Both the position numbers and the translations under genes were made by a program. DNA of 64,000 bases from Chelativorans alearensis. Lineage in GTDB: Bacteria; Pseudomonadota; Alphaproteobacteria; Rhizobiales; Rhizobiaceae. This document shows, in pieces, positions 51,801 through 61,225 of this stretch. Under the pieces are notes generated by a model, which was given only the letters and a program-made list of their open reading frames with translations, did no database searches and was not told the DNA's origin. The stretch covers positions 310,001-374,000 of the forward strand of contig NZ_WQNI01000003.1 in NCBI RefSeq assembly GCF_010993735.1. The letters are read 5' to 3'. How positions within the stretch are numbered: position 1 is the stretch's first letter; each line of letters begins with the position of its first letter.

Positions 51801-52549
51801 GCAGCCTTCCGGAAGCGCTTCGGCGTCTCGCCCGTGAAGATGCGGCCGGCGTAGTTGGCGGCGTCAAGCCTCGTCAGCCCATGGTTGCCCGCGAATTGCG
51901 AGGCCGCGTTCAGCGTCGTTACGATGCGCCTGGCCTTGCCCCCGGTCTCGCGCACGATCCGCTCAAGCAGATCGTTCGAGATGTCGAGCTTGGGGTAGAT
52001 GAAGTCCGCCAGCGTGCGCGCGTCTTCAAGGTCGCAGGGTTGCGCCAGTTCCCAATCGAGGACGCGGTTATGCACCCGTTCGTGGGCTTCAAGTTTCTGC
52101 GGCAGCAACTCCTCGCCAACGAGCAGCACCGGCACCTGGGCGGCCTTGTTGATGTCGCGGACGAGCTCGATCATCCCCTTGTCGACCAGCTTGTCGGCCT
52201 CGTCGATGATGACCGGGCGCGCCGGATCGTCGCCCAGCCGGACGATGATCTCGTCCATCATGTCGCCGATGGTGCCGCGCGGCCTGGCCACCCCGAGCTC
52301 GGCCAGCATCGCCTTGCAGAAGCTCTTGCGCGTCCAATAGTCGAAAATCTCGACGAAGTACGCGCCCGTCCGGTTCCAGACATACTGCGCGGCCATCGTC
52401 TTTCCGTAGCCGGAGAAGCCCGAGAAGACACCGATGTTCGGCAGATGCGCCGGCCGGTGGATGAGCGTGTCGACGAGGGCTAGGCAGGACGCCACGTTCT
52501 TGAGTGGCGCAACCGAGCCCGCCCCGACCGGTTGAGTGTTGCCTGACAT
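51797..52549 (-). CDS. Transposition target-capture ATPase MuB-like
   Basis: The 250-residue AAA+ protein has Walker A IGVFSGFSGYGKTMAA, Walker B RPVIIDEADKLVDKG, and a C-terminal helical domain. It binds target DNA, confers target immunity and stimulates MuA. The start follows AGGAGG. It is immediately downstream of the transposase. Confidence 0.92.
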   Translation of the reverse strand: MSGNTQPVGAGSVAPLKNVASCLALVDTLIHRPAHLPNIGVFSGFSGYGKTMAAQYVWNRTGAYFVEIFDYWTRKSFCKAMLAELGVARPRGTIGDMMDEIIVRLGDDPARPVIIDEADKLVDKGMIELVRDINKAAQVPVLLVGEELLPQKLEAHERVHNRVLDWELAQPCDLEDARTLADFIYPKLDISNDLLERIVRETGGKARRIVTTLNAASQFAGNHGLTRLDAANYAGRIFTGETPKRFRKAA

Positions 52550-52598
52550 TACCTACCTCCTAATTTCGCCGCACCCGGATCAATGGTCACCTTTTTGC

Positions 52599-54755
52599 CT
52601 AGAGGCGCATGGCCTCACGGCCGAACTCCTCCAGCATCGCCTTCATGGCGCGATATTCAGAGCCGGCCTGGTAGCCGCCCAGCCAAAGGAGTTCCTCGTC
52701 CGCCAGCCGCTCGCCCATAGCCCGCCGGTCTTCGAGCTTCAGCGCCCGGCGGAAGCGCTGCTCGCGCGTCTCCGGCAGCCGCGCGACCACTGGCGCGCTC
52801 GCCTCGGCTTCCGGCGCTGCCGGTAATGCCTCTGCCTGCAACTCCCGATGCACTTGCGCGGCTCGCTCTCCGAGCTCGCCTGGAGCGGTAGGCCGCGCGG
52901 CATCCGCTGCCGCTGAGAGTGCAGGCGTATCGTGGCCCTCCGACCGTCCGGGGAAGGCGACGAGGGTGCCCGCGCGGCGGTCCGCCTGGTTGCGCATCGC
53001 ATCCGCCACGGCGCGCGGTCCGATCTTCCTCATCTCGCGCCGGATGTCCTTGATGCGGCCGTCCACATGCGCTTTCTGCGCGGCCTTCACACGGCTGATC
53101 GTCTCCACCGGGTCGAGGCCGGCGAGTTCCGGACACACGGCCTCGCCCAGGAAGGTTTCGCCGTCCGGCTCGAACAGGAGGGCTCGGCCAAGGTCGGCGG
53201 GGTCCATGCGGCAGAAAACCATAGTGCCGGGCATCACCGCGTCCGGCAGGTAGTGAGCGCTGTCGATGCGCACGCCCGTTTTCGTCACTGTGCGGATGCC
53301 GTTGCGGCCGGCAACCGGCGCCAGCAGGATGTCGAGTGCGGCGACGTTTTCGACGCGCCGCACCTGGCCCGGATAGGCCGCGGCTACATCGAACGGTGTC
53401 CGCCGGGCGATACCCGCATGCGGCGTGTGGGCATAAATCTTGTCGCACCAGTCGTCGCACCAGGCCTGGAACTCGGCGAGGCTCATCTCCACCTCGAACA
53501 GTTCCCTCTCGTCGGCGCCCATGCGCTGCGCGAAACTCTTGCGCCCTTCGATCCTCTTGCGGTCGGCAACCGAGTGTCCGATGAAGCCGGGGAGGCCCGA
53601 AAGGTCGCGCTGAAACGTGCCGATCGCCCGTTCCACCATGCCCTTCTCCTTCGGGCTGTAGGGGTGCGAGAAGTCGACCTCGATCGCCAGCGCCGCGAGC
53701 AGGCGCTGGGTCGCGTGGGCGGCGAAATCGCTGCCGTTGTCGATCTTGATGCGCTCGGGCACGCCCCAGGCGATCAGGCACTTGCGCGTCAACATCCCGA
53801 CACCCGCCGCCCGCGGCGTCTTCGTCGCCAGCACCTTCGTGCGCCGTGAGTGGACGTCGATGGCCAGATAGATCGAATGGCGCCCCTCCATCAGCATCAC
53901 GTCGGCGGGCGACGCATCGATCTGCCAGCACTCGTTCAGCCGCTCGGCGCGAGCCGCGTTCACCAGCGCGTATTCGGTCTTGGACCGATAGCCGTCGGGG
54001 TCCGTGAGATACTGCAGCTCGTTGCGGTAGGCCTCGCGCCAGGCCTTGAGCGTCGCTTGAAAAGTGCGCAGCGGCGGCACGGCCATCTCGCCGCCGAAGG
54101 TATCGGCCACCATCGCCCGCACGTGCTTTGCCGAGAGGAATGGCTTCTTGGCGATCGCCGCCAGGATGAACGCCTTCACGCGGCCGTCGAGTGCCCGGTC
54201 GAGCTGCCCGGTCCCGCGCCGCGCCTCGCCGTGGTCGTGGCCGAGCCTCTCCGGGTCTTCGTTCCGCCGGCTCCGCCAGCGTGCCAGCGATCGGGCGCTG
54301 ACGTTCTTCACGCGCGCCGTCACCCAGGCCGGAAGCTCGATTGAAGCCGTGTTGAAGAGGTCTGAAAACAGGCTGTCGGCGGCGGCGACCGACAGCGCCT
54401 GGTCGCGCCGGAAGCGGTCGGCCAGGCGCAGAAGCACCAGGCGGGCATCGCGTGTCTCACGCGCGCGGCCCGTCAGTCCGTCGGCCTCGGTGACCGCCGG
54501 CCGCAGGTCCTCGGCCTCGACGTGGAAGTGTCTCGCCGCAAGAGCGATCCGGCTCGACAACGAAATGTTGTCGATGTGGTACTCCATGCCACCGCCGCCC
54601 TTACGGCCGGCCCGCGGCCGCGCAAGGCCACGGTGGTCGTCCCAGCCCTCGCGGCGGATGAGCTTCAGCATGCCGGCCTTGGTGGCGGGCAGGTCGGACA
54701 ACGCGCCTGCCGCGGCCAGGTCCGCAAATTCCTGCGCCGTCAGCCAGACCTTCAT
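52599..54755 (-). CDS. Mu-type DDE transposase (MuA-like)
   Basis: The protein has 718 residues from an ATG at 54755. The N-terminal Mu-type HTH is MKVWLTAQEFADLAAAGALS. The RNase-H core has D in CWQIDASPADVML, D in IKIDNGSDFAAH and E in YSPKEKGMVERAIGTF. The C-terminal helical part (KLEDRRAMGERLADEELLWL) should bind MuB. It should bind the 19-bp sites at both prophage ends and duplicate 5 bp of target, which agrees with the observed CGTAG duplication. Confidence 0.95.
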   Translation of the reverse strand: MKVWLTAQEFADLAAAGALSDLPATKAGMLKLIRREGWDDHRGLARPRAGRKGGGGMEYHIDNISLSSRIALAARHFHVEAEDLRPAVTEADGLTGRARETRDARLVLLRLADRFRRDQALSVAAADSLFSDLFNTASIELPAWVTARVKNVSARSLARWRSRRNEDPERLGHDHGEARRGTGQLDRALDGRVKAFILAAIAKKPFLSAKHVRAMVADTFGGEMAVPPLRTFQATLKAWREAYRNELQYLTDPDGYRSKTEYALVNAARAERLNECWQIDASPADVMLMEGRHSIYLAIDVHSRRTKVLATKTPRAAGVGMLTRKCLIAWGVPERIKIDNGSDFAAHATQRLLAALAIEVDFSHPYSPKEKGMVERAIGTFQRDLSGLPGFIGHSVADRKRIEGRKSFAQRMGADERELFEVEMSLAEFQAWCDDWCDKIYAHTPHAGIARRTPFDVAAAYPGQVRRVENVAALDILLAPVAGRNGIRTVTKTGVRIDSAHYLPDAVMPGTMVFCRMDPADLGRALLFEPDGETFLGEAVCPELAGLDPVETISRVKAAQKAHVDGRIKDIRREMRKIGPRAVADAMRNQADRRAGTLVAFPGRSEGHDTPALSAAADAARPTAPGELGERAAQVHRELQAEALPAAPEAEASAPVVARLPETREQRFRRALKLEDRRAMGERLADEELLWLGGYQAGSEYRAMKAMLEEFGREAMRL

Positions 54756-54774
54756 CGTGAGCCCCGTCGAATGG

Positions 54775-55230
54775 TCATCGGCCCGCCCTCCATCGGGCCT
54801 CGGCCGCTTGCTTGCGCCGCTGCACCTCGCGCTCGTGCTCATCGAGCAGGTGCAGCTCGATCAGGGACGCATAGCGCTCGGGCACAACCACGTAGCCGTA
54901 GAGCTCGGCCACGAAGCCGAGCAGGTCGTGGCAGCCGGTCGCCTCCACCAGGGCGATGAAGCGCTCCAGCGTGATCTTATGACCTTCCTTCGCTTCCGAC
55001 GCATAGGCGTCGAGCATCGATTCGGAGACCGGATAGCCGAGCTCGTCGCTCATGCGTGCAGCGACCTCGGCACGGGAGAGGCTGCAATCCTTCAGCGCCA
55101 GCGCCACCGCCCGGCTGATGCGCGAGGCGAGCCGATTGCCCGGTAGCTGATCCTTGGCGAAGCCGACGGCGACCTGCGGTGGCTGCCAGTCGAAGAGTTC
55201 GAGCGTGAGGGTGTCGCGGCGCCGGCTCAT
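54775..55230 (-). CDS. Early phage protein next to the transposase
   Basis: The 151-residue protein begins MSRRRDTLTLELFDWQPPQV and contains LGYPVSESMLDAYASEAKEG, a helical domain found in a conserved protein just upstream of MuA in alphaproteobacterial Mu-like phages. Its function is unknown. The start overlaps the ParB-like stop. Confidence 0.65.
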   Translation of the reverse strand: MSRRRDTLTLELFDWQPPQVAVGFAKDQLPGNRLASRISRAVALALKDCSLSRAEVAARMSDELGYPVSESMLDAYASEAKEGHKITLERFIALVEATGCHDLLGFVAELYGYVVVPERYASLIELHLLDEHEREVQRRKQAAEARWRAGR

Positions 55231-56078
55231 CGAAACCATCCCCGCTTCTTCGCGTGCTCGCGGATCGCGGTTTCTTGCGCGTCGAGGAAGTCGGCGCGCT
55301 GGCGCGCCGTCAGCCTCGCCCAATTTCCAACGGTCGAGGCGAAGAGCTTCTCGCCGGTCGACAACAGACGCCGACCCTCGGTGATCGCCAGTGCGTCGGC
55401 GACGGTGGACGCCTCCGGCGGCGTGGCAAAGAGGACGTCGCAGATGCGTTCCTGGCACTCCGGCGCCTGTTGCGATAGCAATTTCAAGCCGGCCTGATGG
55501 TCTTCCAGCCAGGTTTCCCTGACGCGCGCCTTGGTCGCTTCGGACAGCCCGCGGACGATCCCCACCGCCACCTCGACGGCGCGGCGCGAGAGCCCGGTCC
55601 TCTCCGCCGCCTCGGAACTAAACGAAAAGATTTCGCTTTGGTCGGCGCGCGCCGCCTTGGCCTTGGCGCTGCGCCGGTCGCCGCCCCTGCGGCTTTGCGG
55701 GTAGAGCGCCTCGTGAACCCGCTTCAGCTCGACGAGGTTCTCCGCCCTTTCGAGCTTCGTCAGTTCCTCGCGGTTGAGGTTCTCCGTGATCTCCAGAAGA
55801 CGGCGCCGTTCCGGAGTAAGCACGGATGCCGGGATCACGCGCGCATCGATCTCGGCCGAACCGCCGAGGTCGACCGCGGCCAGGCGCGTCGCGCCGGAGA
55901 TCAGTGTGAAGCGGCCGTTCTCCTCGGCCGCGACATTGATCGGATGCTGTGGCTGGCCGCCGTCGCCGATCTCCTTGCGTAGCGTCTCGACGCGCCACGG
56001 CTTGACCTGCCGGAGCCGGTTCGCCGGAACGTCGATCAGCGCGATCGCGACGCGCTTGAACGCGACCGCCTCCATCAT
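55227..56078 (-). CDS. ParB/Spo0J-domain protein
   Basis: The 283-residue protein has an N-terminal ParB nuclease-like fold with RLRQVKPWRVETLRKEIGDG, LISGATRLAAVDLGG and LEITENLNREELTKLERAEN (boxes I–II). An HTH follows (GLSRRAVEVAVGIVRGLSEA). No parA is adjacent. In transposable phages such proteins probably act as CTPase clamps or regulators rather than in partition. Confidence 0.85.
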   Translation of the reverse strand: MMEAVAFKRVAIALIDVPANRLRQVKPWRVETLRKEIGDGGQPQHPINVAAEENGRFTLISGATRLAAVDLGGSAEIDARVIPASVLTPERRRLLEITENLNREELTKLERAENLVELKRVHEALYPQSRRGGDRRSAKAKAARADQSEIFSFSSEAAERTGLSRRAVEVAVGIVRGLSEATKARVRETWLEDHQAGLKLLSQQAPECQERICDVLFATPPEASTVADALAITEGRRLLSTGEKLFASTVGNWARLTARQRADFLDAQETAIREHAKKRGWFR

Positions 56079-56314
56079 GCCGCGCTCCCGGCGCTGTCCC
56101 GGCGCTCGGCCATGTAGGCCCGGATCGCTGCCTCGTGCTCCTGGCAGAACATCAGGGTCGCGAGGACCGCTTCCATCCGCGCCTTGCAGAGGTCCGCCTC
56201 GGCTTGGCGCATCTTTCCTGCCGCGATCAGACGGGGATAGGTGTTCGCCCGCAGCGCCAGTTCGCGCCGGACCTCGGCCACCTGCGAAGCGATAGGGGCT
56301 TTTGCCTTTCCCAT
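56075..56314 (-). CDS. Small early helical protein
   Basis: The 79-residue protein begins MGKAKAPIASQVAEVRRELA and contains AEADLCKARMEAVLATLMFC. The start at 56314 follows GGAGG. It overlaps the ParB-like gene. Its function is unknown, but the position is typical of DUF-type small Mu early proteins. Confidence 0.6.
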   Translation of the reverse strand: MGKAKAPIASQVAEVRRELALRANTYPRLIAAGKMRQAEADLCKARMEAVLATLMFCQEHEAAIRAYMAERRDSAGSAA

Positions 56315-56433
56315 CACACGACCTCCGGAACGATGAAAACGTGCGCGCCCGCCGCCAGGCGGGAGGGTGCGGCGGGCGCGCTGGCCGTGGCGCCAGGGGG
56401 GCGGTGGGCCACGGTTTCGGCTGTCGCCGTCAT
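56314..56433 (-). CDS. Possible 39-aa early peptide
   Basis: This short frame starts with an ATG overlapping the previous stop (ATGA) and ends with a TGA overlapping the next ATG (TGATG). Coupling on both sides is the only evidence. The product is Ala/Pro-rich and ends GAHVFIVPEVV. Confidence 0.4.
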   Translation of the reverse strand: MTATAETVAHRPPGATASAPAAPSRLAAGAHVFIVPEVV

Positions 56434-56735
56434 GGCCGGTTCCTCCAGGCGGAGAAGCCGACGACGGCGATGGTGGCCGGCAGCGCGAAGAGCGCCGGCC
56501 AGCGGACGATCGCTTCAAGGGTCGGTACAGCCCAGGGCAGGACGCCGCCGGGCAACATCATGTCGAGGCAGACAGCTCCGAGGAGGAGGATCGAGACGAT
56601 CAGCGTGGCCGAGAGGAGCGCCGCGTAGGGGGCGCCGCCGGCGCGGCGCTCGGGCGGCAGGAACGGGTTGCGGGCTTCCGGACCGTTGGGGCGGCTGTCA
56701 GCGGAAAACGGATTCGCGGACCGGCGGAGCTTCAT
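56430..56735 (-). CDS. Small two-TM early membrane protein
   Basis: The 101-residue protein has a basic N-terminus (MKLRRSANPFSADSRPNGPE), then two TM helices (AALLSATLIVSILLLGAVCL and PALFALPATIAVVGFSAW). The start overlaps the ner stop. It may be a superinfection-exclusion or host-takeover protein; no family is recognised. Confidence 0.6.
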   Translation of the reverse strand: MKLRRSANPFSADSRPNGPEARNPFLPPERRAGGAPYAALLSATLIVSILLLGAVCLDMMLPGGVLPWAVPTLEAIVRWPALFALPATIAVVGFSAWRNRP

Positions 56736-57037
56736 CGGGCCACCTCGCTGTCCGTGGATGGGCGGCTGTTTTGACTCGCCCCCGATACTTGCGGTCTGGT
56801 AGAACCGGAGCGCCGTCGCCCATTCGGCCAATACCGGTCGGGCCACAATGTTTGTACCGGAATGCCCAGCGCGACCGCGATCGCCTTCTCCGCCTTCGGA
56901 TAGGGGGAGCCGAGCGCGGCTGAGATTTCGCCGGCGGTGAGACTTACGTGGCGGGCGAGCGCTCGCGACGAGCCGAAGCGCCGCCTGATCTCGGCCAGGA
57001 TGGCGTGACGGTCCCAGTTGGTCGTGTGCTTCTGCAC
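56732..57037 (-). CDS. ner: Ner/Nlp-family DNA-binding protein
   Basis: The protein has about 101 residues from a GTG preceded by GGGGAG; a TTG at 57088 would add 17 codons. The HTH core TNWDRHAILAEIRRRFGSSR, then AALGSPYPKAEKAIAVALGI and LWPDRYWPNGRR, is the Ner signature. In Mu, Ner shuts down repressor and early transcription as lytic growth proceeds. It is the first leftward gene, divergent from the repressor. Confidence 0.88.
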   Translation of the reverse strand: MQKHTTNWDRHAILAEIRRRFGSSRALARHVSLTAGEISAALGSPYPKAEKAIAVALGIPVQTLWPDRYWPNGRRRSGSTRPQVSGASQNSRPSTDSEVAR

Positions 57038-57087
57038 CGGCTGCTCCCCGCGATGATCGACCCGGCCCGCCGGCCGGTTCGGTCGCA

Positions 57088-57156
57088 AATCAGTTCTGAT
57101 TAGTCAGACTGCTCCAGATTTGGAGCGATTGTCAACGGAGTGCTCCAGTTTTGGAT
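57088..57156. promoter_or_regulatory. Repressor/Ner operator region
   Basis: The dyad AATCAG-TT-CTGATT is at 57088–57101. Two repressor-type sites are CTCCAGATTTGGAG at 57112–57125 and CTCCAGTTTTGGAT at 57143–57156, 31 bp apart (three helical turns). The last abuts the repressor ATG, so the repressor likely blocks both early promoter and its own gene. Confidence 0.7.
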
Positions 57157-57795
57157 ATGGATAAGTTGGGGGAAACCGGTCAGGACGACGCCGGGCAAGA
57201 GCCCTGGCGGGTCTGGCTGCGCAGCGTCGTGGGCTCGCATGGTGGCGTGACGGCCGTTGCGCGGTTGGCAGAGGTGCCCAAGCAGACGCTCGACAACTAT
57301 TTGTCCGGCCGTACGAAGAAGCCGAATCTCGACTATCTCCATCGCATCGCCGCTGCCTGCGCCGTGGAAATGACCTGGCTCAAGGCGAGCGCGGATCAGG
57401 CCGCCGAGGCGACGGTGGGCTTGGACGAGCCGGAGGTCATTCCTTACGAGGGGCCGTCAATCGCCTTCCAGAACAGGGTTCCGGCGAACAGGGGGCGGTG
57501 GACGGTGAAGACCCGCGCCCTCGACCTCGCCGGCATCCTTCCCGGCGACGTGATGGAATTCGAGATGGGCCGGGAGCCGCAGGTCGGTCAGCCGGTCGTG
57601 GCCCAGGTCTATGACGATGAAGGCAGCGCCACGACGGTGCTGCGCCTCTTCTATCCGCCCTATCTGATGGTCCGGTCCTCCGATCCGGGCATCGATCCGC
57701 GTCCTCTGGACCTTGATCCGCCGGAGCTGCGCGTCAAAGTCATGGGCGCCTTCGTTCGGCTCTGGCGCCTGGCCGGCGGCGATCCCGCCGCTTGA
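57157..57795 (+). CDS. Phage repressor (S24/LexA-like C-terminus)
   Basis: The protein has 212 residues. The N-terminal HTH is GGVTAVARLAEVPKQTLDNY with SGRTKKPNLDYLHRIAAACA. The C-terminal half has the S24-type barrel (LDLAGILPGDVMEFEMGREP, PVVAQVYDDEGSATTVLRLF), but no obvious Ser/Lys cleavage pair is visible, so RecA-triggered self-cleavage is uncertain. It is in the position and orientation of Mu c. The ATG at 57157 is preferred to the TTG at 57151. Confidence 0.85.
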   Translation: MDKLGETGQDDAGQEPWRVWLRSVVGSHGGVTAVARLAEVPKQTLDNYLSGRTKKPNLDYLHRIAAACAVEMTWLKASADQAAEATVGLDEPEVIPYEGPSIAFQNRVPANRGRWTVKTRALDLAGILPGDVMEFEMGREPQVGQPVVAQVYDDEGSATTVLRLFYPPYLMVRSSDPGIDPRPLDLDPPELRVKVMGAFVRLWRLAGGDPAA

Positions 57796-58375
57796 CCGCA
57801 CCGACCCTCCACATCGTCGGGGTGTTTGGCAGCTCCCACGCTTTCGCGGCGGTACTGATTAGAGATGAAAGCTGAAGCTTGGTCCCCGGCGCGGATGACC
57901 ATTCGCAGGTGGATTGCGGAATGTCTGCTTTTCGGACGAACCTAATAGAAAGCAGACGTCACCCAATCGGCCCGTTCGAGGCCGTAAATAGACCGGCAGC
58001 CTTTGAGTTGCGATTAATAGAACGTTGCCGTTCGTACGGCCTGGAATGATCGAACGAAACCTGCTACCATCAAAATATAAGTTCGCGTTGAACGGGAGGT
58101 ATATTTCTCACCAGTCACGCAATTTTTTGTCCACGCTACACCCTTGAACCTGCGCCCGCTCTTATCGGCTGAATAGCGACTAGTAGCGGCATTGGAACTG
58201 TACCCTCCCTACCACTTAGTCTCGAAACAGCTGATGGCTGGTCAATTTGCCTGCAACTTTGCCTCGGATGCAAAGAATGGCAAACTCGTTGGGGGATGGA
58301 GAAATATCGCTTTCCTATACATCAAATTACCCATACGAAAATATCGCTAAATCAACTTTCTGGGTGGGGGCGGCA
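57796..58375. other. Gene-free stretch between repressor and the SIR2–STAND gene
   Basis: GC drops sharply from about 57,900. Short inverted pairs such as GAACG...CGTTC occur around 57,970–58,090. No ORF looks real here. It probably holds the terminator of the repressor and the promoter of the defence gene. Confidence 0.5.
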
Positions 58376-60853
58376 ATGCTTAGAGAAATTGTTAATGCGT
58401 ACCGAGATGGGCGCTTGATGCTGATGCTAGGCGCAGGTGCCTCCGCCACTAGTACAGATAGCACTGGCGTACCGCTTCCTCTAGGGAAAGTCCTTGCGTT
58501 AGAACTCGCGTCCGTAGCTAAACTATCATACGCTGAGGAACCACTTTCAGTAGTCTATTCCGCTGCGGCAGAAACAGATGAGAGTGGCTTACACGATATG
58601 CTGCGCAGGAGGCTCACTAGCACGAAGCCCGGCCCTGAATTGATAAGGCTAGTCAGCTACCGCTGGTCAAGAATTTATACTCTCAACATTGACGACGCTA
58701 CTGAAGCCGCAGTTCGTAGGGCGCGCACACAGAAGTTGAAGGTGCATCTACGAAATAGCAGCCTAGCTCCCGCCGACCCGGTGTTCGATGAGGTTCAACT
58801 AATCAAGCTAAATGGCTCTGCTGACCACCTCGATGAGGGTCTCATATTCTCTCCCGAGGAGTACGGAGCAGGTTCATCCAATGTGCCGCCATGGTACCGG
58901 GAACTTGGGCAGGATTATAGCAGTCACAACTTTATCTTTATTGGAAGTAGCCTGAATGAGCCGCTACTACAACATGTTATGGCGGATGCTCGTAGGGGCT
59001 CAAATAGGAAGCCGCAACGTGGCTACTTGATTAGCCCCAAGGTTTCTCCAATCCAACAGCGTCACCTTGAAGCGTCTAACATTGTCCACGTTCCAGGCAC
59101 TTTGGCCGACTTGGCAGACTACCTTAAAGCTGAGTTGGGTGACGCCCCCACAGGATGGGAGTTGGCCACCGCGAAACGACCAGAGCTAAAGAGGCTAAAT
59201 ACTGGCCTTCCCGCTCAGCAGCAACGCGCGCTAAACTCAATCCTTGTAGTCGGAAGAAACACAATGCCGAAAGGCGCAGTGGCGCCGGGCGCGATACGCA
59301 ACTTCTATAGAGGCTTTAAGCCGTCCTGGATGGACATCATGGATGGCGTACATGCACCATTAAAGTCGCACTCCGACTTTCTCGCCCAACTTCGATCTTC
59401 AAGTGCCCAAGGCAAGATCATACCCCTTTTAGGCCCAGCAGGTAGCGGCAAAACCACCTTGCTTATGGCAACTGCACTTAGCTTAAGCGAGGCAGTTACT
59501 GAACCCGTGTACTGGCTGAGAGAATCAGTTTCAGATATAGACGAAGTCATTTTGACTATCGAGGAAATTTCTTCGTCGCCGTACTATCTCTTCATTGACA
59601 GAATAGACGCAATGGTTAGACAGATTGCTGATGTTTTTAGCAGCAAAAAGGTGCAGAGAGGAACAATTGTCTTTGCAGAGCGTCAAAATATATGGAAGCG
59701 GCGAATTGCAGACAACGTATCGGAATTTGTCCATAGCAAGTTTAGCACAGATCGCATCGATAAAGTGGATGTAGATGTGATTTTGGGCAAGGTCCAGAAG
59801 TACGGGCCTTGGACTAGACTTGCACAACTTAGCCCACGCGATCAACGTAAAGAAATATATAATAGATCATCTCGTCAGCTCCTTATTGGCTTGTTAGAGG
59901 CAACTAATGGTTTGGGTTTCACTGAAATTATTCGAAGAGATTACGCTGAGATTGGTGACGATGACCACCAGAAACTAGTTGTTTTAGTAGGGCTGGCCAC
60001 TATTCATCAATCGGGGATTACAAGAAATTTAGTTGGCAGGGCATTATCTAAGTGCGGAGTAAAGTCTGACATAAATAAAATCGCCGAAGAGGTTCAGGGT
60101 ATCGTTGATTATACGTCTGGAGTTCTTATCGCTCGGCATCCAGTGTACATACGGGAACTTTTTGAACGGATTGTTGATCCAGAACTAATCAAGGAGTGTT
60201 TAATCGCTCTTCTAGACGCATTCGCAGACTACACTGCTCCAGTCATTCAGAACGCGCCCAAGTCAGAAGGCGTTGTTTTTAAGTCGATAATGAACCACCG
60301 CTTCCTGCGGCAAATTCTACGCGATAGCGAACATCGTGTGCTAGAAGTTTACCAGAATTTCGAGACTACCTTCCACGTGGACGGGTTGTATTGGCTCCAA
60401 TACGGGCTTGCACTTAGAGGTTTCAGCCGGCATTCAGACGCCCTGAACATGTTCAGAACTGCTCGTGACGCCTACACATCTCCGCAAATTGAACATGCAT
60501 ATGCTCAGCAACTATTGATTCTTGCAGAGGATGCATCGATTTGGTCAGTGGCAGAGCCTCTGTTACAAGAAGCAGTCAATAACCTGCGAGCACAAAAACA
60601 GGAGACCTTTGAGACTGACAGCTATCCTATAGTTTCTCTCGCAGAAGGACACGTGAGGGTTCTTAGAAAATTCCGCTCTGACGAGGAAGCTAGAGAGATG
60701 GCGCGAACCTATGCAAACGAGTTGCAACGACTTCGCCGCAAGATAAGCAATGAACGATTGGAAGAGGCAGCCAATCAGTTGACTACCTATGCCACAACCG
60801 GAGTGTGGGGAGATTCTAAGCGGCAAAGTGAAGTAGATCGGGATGCCCTTTAG
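58376..60853 (+). CDS. SIR2–STAND (Avs-like) antiphage NTPase
   Basis: The protein has 825 residues from an ATG at 58376; the frame is open 43 codons further upstream. The N-terminal SIR2 domain has LMLMLGAGAS, TLNIDDATE, IKLNGSADH and FIFIGSSLNE, suggesting NAD+ hydrolysis. The central P-loop NTPase has IPLLGPAGSGKTTLL and a Walker B-like YYLFIDRIDA. The C-terminal part is helical, TPR-like (LRGFSRHSDALNMFRTARDA), and likely senses the phage trigger. GC is about 45 %, far below the rest of the phage, and codon use is AT-rich, so it was acquired recently. It sits between the repressor and the phage left end, on the repressor strand, so it can be expressed during lysogeny. Confidence 0.85.
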   Translation: MLREIVNAYRDGRLMLMLGAGASATSTDSTGVPLPLGKVLALELASVAKLSYAEEPLSVVYSAAAETDESGLHDMLRRRLTSTKPGPELIRLVSYRWSRIYTLNIDDATEAAVRRARTQKLKVHLRNSSLAPADPVFDEVQLIKLNGSADHLDEGLIFSPEEYGAGSSNVPPWYRELGQDYSSHNFIFIGSSLNEPLLQHVMADARRGSNRKPQRGYLISPKVSPIQQRHLEASNIVHVPGTLADLADYLKAELGDAPTGWELATAKRPELKRLNTGLPAQQQRALNSILVVGRNTMPKGAVAPGAIRNFYRGFKPSWMDIMDGVHAPLKSHSDFLAQLRSSSAQGKIIPLLGPAGSGKTTLLMATALSLSEAVTEPVYWLRESVSDIDEVILTIEEISSSPYYLFIDRIDAMVRQIADVFSSKKVQRGTIVFAERQNIWKRRIADNVSEFVHSKFSTDRIDKVDVDVILGKVQKYGPWTRLAQLSPRDQRKEIYNRSSRQLLIGLLEATNGLGFTEIIRRDYAEIGDDDHQKLVVLVGLATIHQSGITRNLVGRALSKCGVKSDINKIAEEVQGIVDYTSGVLIARHPVYIRELFERIVDPELIKECLIALLDAFADYTAPVIQNAPKSEGVVFKSIMNHRFLRQILRDSEHRVLEVYQNFETTFHVDGLYWLQYGLALRGFSRHSDALNMFRTARDAYTSPQIEHAYAQQLLILAEDASIWSVAEPLLQEAVNNLRAQKQETFETDSYPIVSLAEGHVRVLRKFRSDEEAREMARTYANELQRLRRKISNERLEEAANQLTTYATTGVWGDSKRQSEVDRDAL

Positions 60854-61225
60854 CTTGCTGTTCCAGCTTTGCCTGCAATGGAGCCACAGAAGGAACTATC
60901 CCAATGAACGCCCAAAAAGCTCTTTTTAGGAGTTCGGCTTACGGGAAATGGTTGTTCTGACTTGCATGGCAGGAATGGGGGTCGCGACCGGTCCTACGCA
61001 CATCGGGTTCCATGGGTTAATTCTTCACCACGAGGTCGGTACGCGAGTTTACACCTCGGCCGGCGGCACCTGCGGCATAGAAAGGCGGGGGGCTTATCGT
61101 CAAAGGGTTTTCACGAGGTGTAACCAAATGCGGGCGGCTGGCCTTCCGGTTCCCACCTGGCTGCGCCGCCCCCCCGAATTCCCGCATTCTCCGGCTCGCG
61201 CTGCCCACTCCCGCGCTGGTCGTCC
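60854..61225. other. Gene-free phage left-end region
   Basis: GC returns to the phage average. One 95-codon frame (60948–61235) crosses a transposase site and has no protein-like composition, so it is not called. Confidence 0.5.

Noticed and set aside
55227-56078. ParB-like protein as evidence for a plasmid-like phage
   Set aside because: No ParA partner is present, and the transposase, target duplication and Mu order show an integrated transposable phage.
58021-58140. Possible extra transposase-binding sites near the SIR2–STAND gene
   Set aside because: Short GAACG/CGTTC pairs occur, but none matches the 19-bp terminal consensus.
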